From Sphingomonas sp. AP4-R1 (GTDB lineage: Bacteria; Pseudomonadota; Alphaproteobacteria; Sphingomonadales; Sphingomonadaceae), in contig NZ_CP053346.1 of assembly GCF_013113735.1 (NCBI RefSeq), positions 558,001-622,000 on the forward strand: a stretch of 64,000 nucleotides of DNA, read 5' to 3'. This document shows positions 42,635-50,613 of this stretch, piece by piece. A model generated the notes under the pieces. The model saw only the letters and a list, made by a program, of their open reading frames with translations, ran no database searches and had not been told where the DNA came from. How positions within the stretch are numbered: the first letter of the stretch is position 1; every line of letters begins with the position of its first letter. The translations under genes were made by a program, and so were the position numbers.

Positions 42635-44770
42635 ATGGCGACCACGGCGATCAACAAACGGCTCTGGCTGGGTTCGGTGAAAGGCGCGATCCTTCCGCTG
42701 GCGACGCTGATGCTCGTCGGGCTGATGATCGTGCCGGTGCCGAGCATCGTGCTCGACATGGGCTTCATCGCCAACATCATGATCAGCCTGGCCGTGCTGA
42801 TGGTCGCGCTGAATGCGGAGAAGCCGCTCGACTTCTCGGCCTTCCCCACCGTCCTCCTCTTCGCCACCCTGCTACGTCTGGCGCTGAACGTCGCCTCCAC
42901 CCGCGTCGTGCTGGTCAACGGCCACACCGGCGCGGCGGCCGCAGGCCATGTGATCGAAAGCTTCGGCGAATTCCTGATCGGCGGCGATTATGCGGTCGGT
43001 CTGTTCGTGTTCGGCATCCTGATGATCATCAACATGGTCGTCATCACCAAGGGCGCCGGTCGCGTGTCCGAAGTGTCCGCGCGCTTCACCCTCGACGCAT
43101 TGCCCGGCAAGCAGATGGCGATCGACGCCGATCTGAACGCCGGCCTGATGACGCCCGAGGAAGCGAAGCTGCGCCGCCAGGAAGTGGCGACCGAAGCCGA
43201 TTTCTACGGTTCGATGGACGGTGCGTCGAAGTTCGTGAAGGGCGATGCCGTCGCCGGCGTGCTGATCCTGGCGATCAACATCCTCGGCGGCCTCGTCCTC
43301 GGCGTCGTCAATCACAAGATGGCCGTCGGCGAAGCCGCCTCCACCTATATCCAGCTGGCGATCGGCGACGCGCTCGTGGCGCAGGTCCCCGCGCTTCTGC
43401 TTTCGATCGCCGCCGCCGCGATCGTGACCCGCGTGTCCTCGCCGCTCGATCTGTCCAACCAGATCACCAGCCAGTTCGGCTCGGCCAAGGCGTGGACGCC
43501 GGTCGCGGGCATTCTCGGCTTCCTCGGCATCCTGCCGGGCATGCCGCACTTCATCATCCTGCCGGCCGCCGGCCTTGCCGGTTTCGTCGCCTGGAAGCTG
43601 AAGGGCGCCAAGCCCGCCACCGGCGCCAACGCCACCCCGGACACCGCCGCCGAGGCCGCAGCCCCAACCAATCCCGCCGCGATCGGCTGGGACGAGGTGT
43701 CGGACGGCGCCGCGCTGAGCCTGGAACTGGGCTATGGCCTGATCGGGCTGGTCGACGAGCGCAAGGGCGCCCCGCTGATGGCCCGCATCACCGGCATCCG
43801 CCGCCAGCTGTCGCGCGAACTCGGCTTCGTCGTGCCGCTGGTGCGCGTCCGCGACAATCTCTCGCTCGGCCCCAACCAGTATCGCATCAGCGTCGCCGGT
43901 GTCGTCGTCGGCGAGGATGAATGCTGGCCGGACGATCTGCTCGCGCTCGACAGCGGCGATCTGCAGGCCACGGTCGAGGGCCGCGCCGTCAAGGATCCCA
44001 GCTTCGGGCTCGACGCGATCTGGATCCGCCCCGAGCAGCGCGGCGCCGCCGTCGTCGCGGGCTATACGGTGGTGGACGGCGCGACCGTGATCGCCACGCA
44101 TCTCAACCAGCTCGTCGCCAATGCCGCGTCCGATCTGTTCGGCATGGACGAGATGCAGAAGCTCCTCGATGCGCTCAAGGAAAGCGCGCCGCAGCTGGTG
44201 GCGGGCCTCACGCCCAATCCGCTCAGCCTGGCGCAGCTTGCCGCCGTCAGCCGCGGCCTGCTGTCCGAGGGCGTTCCGCTCAAGGATTTCCGCCGCATCG
44301 CCGAAGCGATCGTCGACTCCTCCCGCGAGACGACCGACTCCGTCGCGCTCGTCGAGCAGGTCCGCAGCCGCATCGGCGCGCTGATCGTGCAAACCGTCGT
44401 GCCGGTGCGGATGCCGCTCCCGGTCATCACTCTGGACGCCGAGCTGGAAGGCCTCCTCGCCAACGCCGTGCGCGTCGGCGGCAATGCCCAGCATCCCTTC
44501 GAACCCGCTCTGGCCAGCCGCATCGTCGGTGCGGTCGGCCAGGCGGCGACACCGTTCATCAACACCGCATCGCGCTTTGCGATCGTTACCTCGCCGCTGG
44601 CGCGTCGCGCGCTGGCCCGTTTGCTTAAACCTCACCTGCCGGAGACGCCGGTGCTGTCATTCCTCGAAATCCCCGACGGCAAGCCCGTCGAAGTCGTCGC
44701 GATCGTCGGATCGGGTAACAACACCCAGGCCAGCGGCCAGCTGACCCAGCAGCCGGAGATGGCACGATGA
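42635..44770 (+). CDS. flhA: Flagellar export gate protein FlhA
   Basis: FlhA is the large export gate subunit and docking ring for export chaperones. The 711-residue protein has an N-terminal region of about eight membrane segments. Conserved motifs are NAEKPLDFSAFPTVLLFATL (in part LRLALNVASTRVVLV), GDYAVGLFVFGILMIINMVV and SARFTLDALPGKQMAIDADL. The cytoplasmic C-terminal domain begins near residue 350. ATG 42635 is chosen because the longer frame runs through a repeat and the promoter. It overlaps fliA by 4 bases. Confidence 0.97.
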   Translation: MATTAINKRLWLGSVKGAILPLATLMLVGLMIVPVPSIVLDMGFIANIMISLAVLMVALNAEKPLDFSAFPTVLLFATLLRLALNVASTRVVLVNGHTGAAAAGHVIESFGEFLIGGDYAVGLFVFGILMIINMVVITKGAGRVSEVSARFTLDALPGKQMAIDADLNAGLMTPEEAKLRRQEVATEADFYGSMDGASKFVKGDAVAGVLILAINILGGLVLGVVNHKMAVGEAASTYIQLAIGDALVAQVPALLLSIAAAAIVTRVSSPLDLSNQITSQFGSAKAWTPVAGILGFLGILPGMPHFIILPAAGLAGFVAWKLKGAKPATGANATPDTAAEAAAPTNPAAIGWDEVSDGAALSLELGYGLIGLVDERKGAPLMARITGIRRQLSRELGFVVPLVRVRDNLSLGPNQYRISVAGVVVGEDECWPDDLLALDSGDLQATVEGRAVKDPSFGLDAIWIRPEQRGAAVVAGYTVVDGATVIATHLNQLVANAASDLFGMDEMQKLLDALKESAPQLVAGLTPNPLSLAQLAAVSRGLLSEGVPLKDFRRIAEAIVDSSRETTDSVALVEQVRSRIGALIVQTVVPVRMPLPVITLDAELEGLLANAVRVGGNAQHPFEPALASRIVGAVGQAATPFINTASRFAIVTSPLARRALARLLKPHLPETPVLSFLEIPDGKPVEVVAIVGSGNNTQASGQLTQQPEMAR

Positions 44771-45519
44771 TCCCCGCCCCCCGCCTCACGCATGAGGATC
44801 CGGTGCCGCTGACCACCTATCAGCGCCGCCCGGCCAAGCTCGACACGGGGCATCTCGCCCGCGCGCACATGCCGCTGGTCCGCAAGATCGCCTGGCACGT
44901 CCATGGCCGCGTCTCGTCCGCGATCGATATCGAGGATCTGGTGCAGATCGGCATGGTCGCGCTGGTGGAGGCCGCGAACAGCTATGAGGATCGCGGCCAC
45001 GCTTTCTCGACCTATGCGTCGATGCGGATCCGCGGGAACATGATCGATCATCTGCGCCGCCACGCGACACTCTGCCGATCGGCCATGGCCAAGCGGCGCG
45101 AGCTGGGCGCGCAGATCGCCAAGCTGGAATCGCAGCTCGGCCGATCCCCGAGCGAGGCCGAGCTGGCCGATGCGATGGGCCTGTCCGCGGCCGAATTCCG
45201 CGAGCTGGCCGACAGCACGATCGCCGTGCGCCAGGAATCGCTGGACGAAGTCTATTCGGATCAGTCGATGTGGTTCGCCGATGTCGAGGAGCGTGTCGAC
45301 GAGACGCTGGAGCGCGAGGAGCTGGGCCGCCTGCTGGCCAGCCGCATCGGCGAGCTGCCCGAGCGCGAGGCGCTCGTCCTGCAGCTCTATTTCGTCGAGG
45401 AGATGAACCTGGACGAGATCGGCCAGGTGCTGAACGTCGGCGCCGCGCGCATCTGCCAGATCAAGAAAGCCGCGCTCGACAAGCTCCGCAAGGCGCTGGC
45501 CGACGATCTGGAGGATTGA
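44767..45519 (+). CDS. fliA: Flagellar sigma factor FliA (sigma-28)
   Basis: FliA directs transcription of late flagellar genes such as flagellin. The 250-residue protein has sigma region 2 (LVRKIAWHVHGRVSSAIDIE, DLVQIGMVALVEAANSYEDR, FSTYASMRIRGNMIDHLRR), region 3, and region 4 (LPEREALVLQLYFVEEMNLD ... ICQIKKAALDKLR). It is coupled to flhA by an ATGA overlap. Its predicted partner FlgM is encoded 3 kb upstream. Confidence 0.93.
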   Translation: MIPAPRLTHEDPVPLTTYQRRPAKLDTGHLARAHMPLVRKIAWHVHGRVSSAIDIEDLVQIGMVALVEAANSYEDRGHAFSTYASMRIRGNMIDHLRRHATLCRSAMAKRRELGAQIAKLESQLGRSPSEAELADAMGLSAAEFRELADSTIAVRQESLDEVYSDQSMWFADVEERVDETLEREELGRLLASRIGELPEREALVLQLYFVEEMNLDEIGQVLNVGAARICQIKKAALDKLRKALADDLED

Positions 45520-45559
45520 GGGAGAGGCCAGCCGAGAATCGTACGGGCTAGCCAACTTT

Positions 45560-45643
45560 CCGTTCGTGCTGAGCGCAGTCGAAGCACGTGCTCCAGCTGT
45601 CACCGCCCATAGCCCGTCCTTCGACTGCGCTCAGGACGAACGG
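45560..45643. repeat. Palindromic repeat, family B, after fliA
   Basis: CCGTTCGTGCTGAGCGCAGT and ACTGCGCTCAGGACGAACGG arms pair almost perfectly. It fills part of the 285-base gap between convergent fliA and urcA. A smaller CCCCTGGCG...CGCCGGGG hairpin at 45759-45780 may terminate urcA. Confidence 0.8.
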
Positions 45644-45804
45644 ATCTGGAACCGTATCGGGCGCCGAACTTCCCCGAAAACCAAATCGGCCGGCCGGCTG
45701 CGCGCCGGACCGGCCGAGGAAGGGACGGGCATTGGGGGCGACCGTCCCGGTGCCGCCACCCCTGGCGAGAAACGCCGGGGCGGGGCTTGAGGCAGGCGCT
45801 CCGC

Positions 45805-46182
45805 TTAGCGGACCGCCGTGACCGTGCTGCCCTGCGCGGAGGCGAGGCGCTGGTTCAGCTGCTGCTTCGCGCCGCGCACCGCATCGGTGTAGCAATCCAG
45901 ATAGGCGATCGGCGAACGGGTATTGTCCACGTTCTTGCCGTCGCACACGTCGCTCGCCGCGAAACGGACGCGCTGGTTCAGCGTCGCCCGGCCCTCGGCG
46001 GTCGAAAGATCCAGATCGCCGTAGCGGACCTGCTGCTGCATGGTGATACGGGTCTGTGCCGCAGCCTCAGGCTGCACGATCACCGTCGTTTCGGCCAGAG
46101 CCGCACCGGTGAACAGGCAAGTCGCCGCAAGACCCAGCGCGCCCTTGGCAAACGCCGAGCCGAAGCTCTTCCGATTGTTCAT
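45805..46182 (-). CDS. UrcA family exported protein
   Basis: The ~125-residue precursor has a signal peptide (residues 1-27, ending GAALA) and the UrcA-type core: VRYGDLDLSTAEGRATLNQR, a Cys in SDVCDG and a second in YLDCYTDAV, probably a disulfide pair. The family is frequent in sphingomonads, and its function is unknown. ATG 46182 has AAGGA six bases ahead; ATG 46188 is the alternative. A striking operator-like palindrome lies upstream. Confidence 0.85.
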   Translation of the reverse strand: MNNRKSFGSAFAKGALGLAATCLFTGAALAETTVIVQPEAAAQTRITMQQQVRYGDLDLSTAEGRATLNQRVRFAASDVCDGKNVDNTRSPIAYLDCYTDAVRGAKQQLNQRLASAQGSTVTAVR

Positions 46183-46240
46183 GATCATTCCTTCGCTCCT
46201 GCGCGTCTGACATGTTTCTGTCATGACACATTCATCTTGA

Positions 46241-46270
46241 TGCAGTGCAATAACTTCGTATTGCACTGCA
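46241..46270 (-). promoter_or_regulatory. Operator-like perfect inverted repeat upstream of urcA
   Basis: TGCAGTGCAATA and TATTGCACTGCA form a perfect 12-bp inverted repeat around ACTTCG. A third TGCAATAAC follows directly, so TGCAATAAC occurs twice as a direct repeat. A further palindrome, TGTCATGACA at 46220-46229, lies between it and the gene. The spacing of 60-90 bases from the start codon fits a regulator binding site. Confidence 0.45.
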
Positions 46271-46435
46271 ATAACAGACATTCGAACCGGGGATTGTTCG
46301 CGATAGTCTGCCGTCTATACTTAGAAGGATTGCAATAGTTCCACAAGCAAGGCAAAATGGCGCGCGACAAAATCCCGCAAAAGCGGCCCTCCCCGGCGAA
46401 GGGGATGCGGATTTCGCTACGGAAAGCGGGTTTGG

Positions 46436-47080
46436 CTAGCGATCCAGACGGCGCCCGAGCGCTACGAAGCCGGTTATCAGCCACGGCACGAGTATGATCG
46501 ACAGCACCACTTTCGTCAGCATCTGCCCCGCCATCAGCCCCATGATCGGCCGTTCGCCGTAAAAGGAGATGGTGATGAACAGCACCGTATCGACGATCTG
46601 GCTGACGATCGAGGCGATCATGCCCCGCAGCCACACCAGCCCGCCAGCACCACCCGCGCCGCGCAGCTTGGAGAAGATCAGCACGTTCAGCGTCTGCGAG
46701 GTGCCATAGGAGATCAGCCCCGCGATCATCATTCGCGCGCCCTGCCCCACCACGATCGGGAAGGCATCGACGGCGGGCGGATACATGCCCGGATCGGTCG
46801 GCAGCTTCAGCACGAGCTGGATCAGGCAGGCCGACACGATCAGCGGCAGGAAGCCCCAGCGCACGATCGCATCCGCCGTCGCGCGGCCATGCAGTTCAGC
46901 CGTGGCGCTGCCCATCGCGACGAGCAGCAGGAAGGCGAAGATCCCGGCCTCCACCGCGAGCGGCCCGAACGCCACCTGCTTCACCCCCAACACGCCCGCA
47001 ATCACCACCATGCCGCCATAGAGCAGCGAGAAGACGAACAGAGAGCGGCAGAGAGGCGGCGAAGCGGAAGGCGTGGTCAT
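46436..47080 (-). CDS. yhhQ: Queuosine precursor transporter, YhhQ/VUT family
   Basis: Family members import queuosine precursors such as preQ0/preQ1 across the inner membrane. The 214-residue protein has about six membrane segments and the family pattern GLISYGTSQTLNVLIFSKLR and MIASIVSQIVDTVLFITISF. Substrate choice cannot be read from sequence. No queuosine biosynthesis gene is adjacent, although gluQ, which acts on queuosine-tRNA, lies 3.5 kb away. Confidence 0.85.
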   Translation of the reverse strand: MTTPSASPPLCRSLFVFSLLYGGMVVIAGVLGVKQVAFGPLAVEAGIFAFLLLVAMGSATAELHGRATADAIVRWGFLPLIVSACLIQLVLKLPTDPGMYPPAVDAFPIVVGQGARMMIAGLISYGTSQTLNVLIFSKLRGAGGAGGLVWLRGMIASIVSQIVDTVLFITISFYGERPIMGLMAGQMLTKVVLSIILVPWLITGFVALGRRLDR

Positions 47081-47175
47081 CGCCGGAATCTAGCGTCCGC
47101 CCCGAACCTGTCACGCGGAAAGATGGGCGGGGCAGAACATGGTCTATCCGCCACGCACCCTCGCTCCACCCGCCG

Positions 47176-47281
47176 CGTCATCCTGAACTTGTTTCAGGAT
47201 CCATCGCCCAACTTCACTTCACGCGGCTCGGTCGTAGAGGACTCCCGGATCATGGATCCTGAAACAGGTTCAGGATGACGG
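47176..47281. repeat. Palindromic repeat, family A, full-length copy
   Basis: CGTCATCCTGAACTTGTTTC and GAAACAGGTTCAGGATGACG are the arms; AGGATCCAT and ATGGATCCT continue the pairing. The interior also matches the copies at 59849 and 63435 (ACTCCCGGATCATGG-like), so it is one element about 105 bp long. With the next repeat it fills the 313-base yhhQ-egtD gap. Confidence 0.85.
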
Positions 47282-47313
47282 ACGGACAAAAAAGGGAGCG
47301 CGCCCTCCCTCTT

Positions 47314-47384
47314 CGTCATTCCCGCGAAAGCGGGAACCCAGTCCGACGGTCGCCGCTGGGTTCCCGCTTCCGCGGGAATGACGG
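47314..47384. repeat. Palindromic repeat, family D
   Basis: CGTCATTCCCGCGAAAGCGG with GGGAACCCAG and the inverse CTGGGTTCCCGC with CGCGGGAATGACGG form a near-perfect hairpin. It lies just past the egtD stop and may terminate egtBD. Confidence 0.85.
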
Positions 47385-47393
47385 CAAAAGGGA

Positions 47394-48371
47394 TCAGGGC
47401 GCCACCGGCTCCGCGCGTGCTTCCGCCAGGAACAGCGAGAACTTCCCATCCGCATCCGGCCATTCCCGGATCGGGCTCCAGCCGCCCGCCGCCAGCAGCT
47501 GGCGCGCGCTGCGCGGATCATATTTGTGGCTGTTCTCGGTGTGGATCGTGTCGCCCGCCTGCATCGCGAAGCGCCGGCCCGCGATCGTGAAGGACAGATC
47601 CTCCGTCGCCACCAGATGCATCTCGATCCGCGCCCACAGATCGTTCCAGCGGGCCTGATGGCGGAACAGATGCACCGGCACGTCCGCCCCCAGCTCGCGG
47701 TTGATCCGCTCCAGCAGGTTGAGGTTGAACGCCGCCGTCACGCCCGCCGCATCGTCGTAAGCGGGCACCAGCACGTCCTCGCCCTTCACGCGGTCCATGC
47801 CGATCAGCAGCATCGCGCCGAGCCCAAGAGTGTCGATCATGCTCCGCAGCAGATTGACCGCGCTCCTCGGCACGAGATTGCCGATCGTGGAGCCCGGGAA
47901 GAAACCCAGCTTCGCTTTGCCCGCAATCTCCTGCGGCAGCGCGACCGGCCTCATGAAATTGGCCTCGACCGGGAAAATCGGCAGCCCCGGAAAGGCCTGG
48001 GCCAGCCCATCCGCGCTCTCGCGCAGGAAATCGCCCGAAATATCGATCGGCACATAAGCGGCGGGATCGATCGCGCGCAGCAGGTGCGGAGTCTTCAGGC
48101 TCGATCCCGACCCGAACTCCACCACCGCGCGCCCGGAGCCGGTGATCCGCCCCACCTCGGCGCTGTGCATCTCCAGCAGGCCCGTCTCCACCCGCGTCGG
48201 ATAATATTCGGGGAGCTTCGTGATCTCCTCGAACAATTCCGATCCGCGCCGATCGTAGAACCACCGCGCCGGGATCGCCTTGGGCTCCTGCGCAAGTCCC
48301 GCCAGCACATCGGACAGGAAAGCGGGATCGGCATGTGGCACCGTATCGGCCGGCTCGTCGAGCAGCAGCAT
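47394..48371 (-). CDS. egtD: Histidine N-alpha-methyltransferase EgtD
   Basis: EgtD converts histidine to hercynine with three SAM-derived methyl groups, the first step of ergothioneine synthesis. The 325-residue protein has IPARWFYDRRGSELFEEITK with LPEYYPTRVE and the SAM motif VVEFGSGSSLKT. It also has LGFFPGSTIGN and a C-terminal HTENSHKYDP. It starts 2 bases after the egtB stop, forming an egtB-egtD operon. Confidence 0.95.
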   Translation of the reverse strand: MLLLDEPADTVPHADPAFLSDVLAGLAQEPKAIPARWFYDRRGSELFEEITKLPEYYPTRVETGLLEMHSAEVGRITGSGRAVVEFGSGSSLKTPHLLRAIDPAAYVPIDISGDFLRESADGLAQAFPGLPIFPVEANFMRPVALPQEIAGKAKLGFFPGSTIGNLVPRSAVNLLRSMIDTLGLGAMLLIGMDRVKGEDVLVPAYDDAAGVTAAFNLNLLERINRELGADVPVHLFRHQARWNDLWARIEMHLVATEDLSFTIAGRRFAMQAGDTIHTENSHKYDPRSARQLLAAGGWSPIREWPDADGKFSLFLAEARAEPVAP

Positions 48372-48373
48372 CG

Positions 48374-49654
48374 TCAGAGATCCTTCGCCAGCCGCACGCC
48401 GGTGAACTGCCAGCGCTGATGGGGATAGAAGAAATTGCGGTAGGAGGCGCGCGAATGGCCGCGCGGCGTGGCGCAGCTCGCGCCCTTCAGCACGGCCTGC
48501 CCGCTCATGAACTTGCCATTATATTCGCCGACCGCGCCTTCGGCCGTCTTGAAGCCGGGATAGGGAAGGTAGGCGCTGCCGGTCCATTGCCAGCAATCGC
48601 CGAACATCTGCGCGGGGCTGCCCGATCGGCTTGCCGCGCGCGGGCGCACGGGTCCCGCCGCATCCAGCTGATTGCCCGCCGTGGGATCGAGCCCTTGGGC
48701 GGCGCTCTCCCATTCGGCCTCGGTGGGAAGCCGCACGCCCGCCCAGCGTGCATAGGCATCTGCCTCATAATGCGAGACATGCGTCACGGCGGCGGCCGGA
48801 TGGAGCGGATGCAGTCCATCGAGCCCGAACTGGACCCAGCCGCCCCCAGCCCGTCGCCAGTAAAGCGGGGCCTCGATCCGCTCGCGCCTCACCCACGCCC
48901 AGCCGTCGGACAGCCAGTGATCGGGCCGCTGGTAGCCGCCGTCCGCCATGAACGCCTGCCATTCGGCATTGGTGACGAGCCGATCCGCGATCGCATGCGG
49001 ATGGAGCATCGCGGCATGGCGCGGCCCCTCGCAGTCGAACGCGAAGGCGCCTTCTTCACCCGACGCGTCATGGCCGATCATCACCGGCCCGTCGCGCCCC
49101 TCGATCCAGCCCATCGCGCCGGGCACGGGTGCGGGCGTCGGCCGGGGATGCTCCCAGATGGCGGGCGCGATCGGATTTTCGGCGAAGGTCGCCAGCAGAT
49201 CGGTGAGCAGCAATTCCTGATGCTGCTGTTCGTGATTTACGCCCAGCTCGATCAGGTCGCGCACCGCGCATGGCAGATCGTCGATCACGGCCGCCATCTG
49301 CTCATCCACCGCCGCGCGCCACGCGAGAATCTCGGCAAGCGAGGGTCGGCTCAGCATGCCGCGATGCGCGCGCGGATGCCGCTCGCCCTCGGCCTCGTAA
49401 TAGCTGTTGAACAGGAAGGCGAAGCGCGGATCGAACGGGCGATGCCCCGCCACATGATCGCGCAGCACGAACGTCTCGAAGAACCAGGTGGTGTGCGCCA
49501 GATGCCATTTGGCCGGAGACGCGTCGGGATGCGGCTGGATCGTGGCGTCCGCATCGGACAGCGGCGCCACCAGATCCACGCTCAGCGCGCGCGTCGCCGC
49601 GAAACGCGCAGCAAGGTCGGTCCCGCCGATCAGGCGTTCAGCACATGCAGCCAT
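48374..49654 (-). CDS. egtB: Ergothioneine biosynthesis protein EgtB (sulfoxide synthase)
   Basis: EgtB is the iron enzyme that joins hercynine to a thiol donor. The 426-residue protein has the DinB-like N-terminal domain with metal ligands (KWHLAHTTWFFE and NHEQQHQELLL). A C-terminal formylglycine-generating-type domain follows (EYHVSHYEAD-like VSHYEADAYARWAGVRLPTE, ending RASYRNFFYPHQRW). No egtA, egtC or egtE is adjacent, so the donor (cysteine or gamma-glutamylcysteine) cannot be decided from context. Confidence 0.95.
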   Translation of the reverse strand: MAACAERLIGGTDLAARFAATRALSVDLVAPLSDADATIQPHPDASPAKWHLAHTTWFFETFVLRDHVAGHRPFDPRFAFLFNSYYEAEGERHPRAHRGMLSRPSLAEILAWRAAVDEQMAAVIDDLPCAVRDLIELGVNHEQQHQELLLTDLLATFAENPIAPAIWEHPRPTPAPVPGAMGWIEGRDGPVMIGHDASGEEGAFAFDCEGPRHAAMLHPHAIADRLVTNAEWQAFMADGGYQRPDHWLSDGWAWVRRERIEAPLYWRRAGGGWVQFGLDGLHPLHPAAAVTHVSHYEADAYARWAGVRLPTEAEWESAAQGLDPTAGNQLDAAGPVRPRAASRSGSPAQMFGDCWQWTGSAYLPYPGFKTAEGAVGEYNGKFMSGQAVLKGASCATPRGHSRASYRNFFYPHQRWQFTGVRLAKDL

Positions 49655-49742
49655 TGGTCGGAAACTCCTCCCCGCCGGAGAAGAACATATAGGGGCCGAA
49701 AAGGTTTCGCCAAGATTGGAAAGGCGTTTTCCTCATCTCTCC

Positions 49743-49771
49743 CGTCATCCTGAACGCGTTTCAGGATGACG
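49743..49771. repeat. Short family A hairpin
   Basis: GTCATCCTGAA and TTCAGGATGAC pair perfectly around a 5-base loop. It is a single half-unit located between the ATR gene and egtB, where it may terminate transcription. Confidence 0.7.
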
Positions 49772-49786
49772 AGGCGCGCGCGATCC

Positions 49787-50356
49787 TCAGCGGCTCTTGC
49801 CGGGCACCCACAGCACTTCGCCGCCGCCGGCCGCCGCCACCAGCCGCGCCAGCACGAACAGATGATCCGACAGCCGGTTGATATAGGCCAAAGCCTGCGG
49901 GTTGAGCGAAACCCCTTCCGCGGCCGCCACCATCGCCCGCTCGGCCCGCCGCGTCGTCGCGCGCGCCATATGCAAGGCGGCCACCGCCGCCGATCCGCCG
50001 GGCAGGATGAAGGAGCGGAGCGGCTCCAGCGCCTCGTTCATCCGGTCGATCTCCGCCTCCAGCCGCGCCACCTGCGCCGCCGTCATGCGGAGCGTCATCT
50101 CGCCGGGCTCGAAGCTCTCGCCCGGCGTCGCGATATCCGCGCCCAGATCGAACATCTCATTCTGGATCAGGCCGAGCATCGTCGCCTCGGGCCCCTCGCC
50201 CAGCAAGGCGATGGCCATGCCGATCGCGCTGTTCGCCTCGTCCACGTCGCCGATCGCGGCCATGCGCGGATCGGCCTTGGACACGCGCGATCCGTCGACC
50301 AGCCCGGTCGTCCCGGCATCGCCGGTGCGCGTGTAGATACGATTGAGCTTTACCAA
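49787..50356 (-). CDS. Cob(I)alamin adenosyltransferase, PduO type
   Basis: The enzyme makes adenosylcobalamin from cob(I)alamin and ATP. The 189-residue protein has the PduO ATP-binding N-terminus KLNRIYTRTGDAGTTGLVDG, and also FILPGGSAAVAALHMARATT with RRAERAMV and NRLSDHLFVLAR. TTG 50356 is inferred as the start because family members begin MVKLN at this point and GCGGGG lies ahead. It follows a small twin-membrane-span gene. Confidence 0.93.
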   Translation of the reverse strand: MVKLNRIYTRTGDAGTTGLVDGSRVSKADPRMAAIGDVDEANSAIGMAIALLGEGPEATMLGLIQNEMFDLGADIATPGESFEPGEMTLRMTAAQVARLEAEIDRMNEALEPLRSFILPGGSAAVAALHMARATTRRAERAMVAAAEGVSLNPQALAYINRLSDHLFVLARLVAAAGGGEVLWVPGKSR

Positions 50357-50370
50357 ATCAGCCCCGCAGA

Positions 50371-50604
50371 TCAGCCGGCATGGCCGCGCGCGACGAGCAG
50401 GAACAGGATCACGAACACGATCGCCACCGCCTGAAACTGGATGCGCCGCCACATCATCCGGTTCTGCTTCAGCCCGCTCTCGCTCGGCTGGCCGGTGCGG
50501 ATCTCCTCATGCTGGGTCTGCAGGAAATAATAGACGCCCCGCCCGACCGACACGACCGCACCCAGCGCCGCCAGCAGGATCAGCACGAAGAGAAAGGTCT
50601 GCAT
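50371..50604 (-). CDS. Small two-span membrane protein, HIG1-like
   Basis: The 77-residue protein has two membrane helices (about 3-25 and 53-72) joined by a polar loop ending SESGLKQNRMMWRRIQFQAV. The loop-helix pattern resembles twin-span HIG1-domain proteins, which in some bacteria associate with respiratory complexes. The family call is tentative. It is directly upstream of the ATR gene on the same strand. Confidence 0.7.
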   Translation of the reverse strand: MQTFLFVLILLAALGAVVSVGRGVYYFLQTQHEEIRTGQPSESGLKQNRMMWRRIQFQAVAIVFVILFLLVARGHAG

Positions 50605-50613
50605 CGGCTTGTC

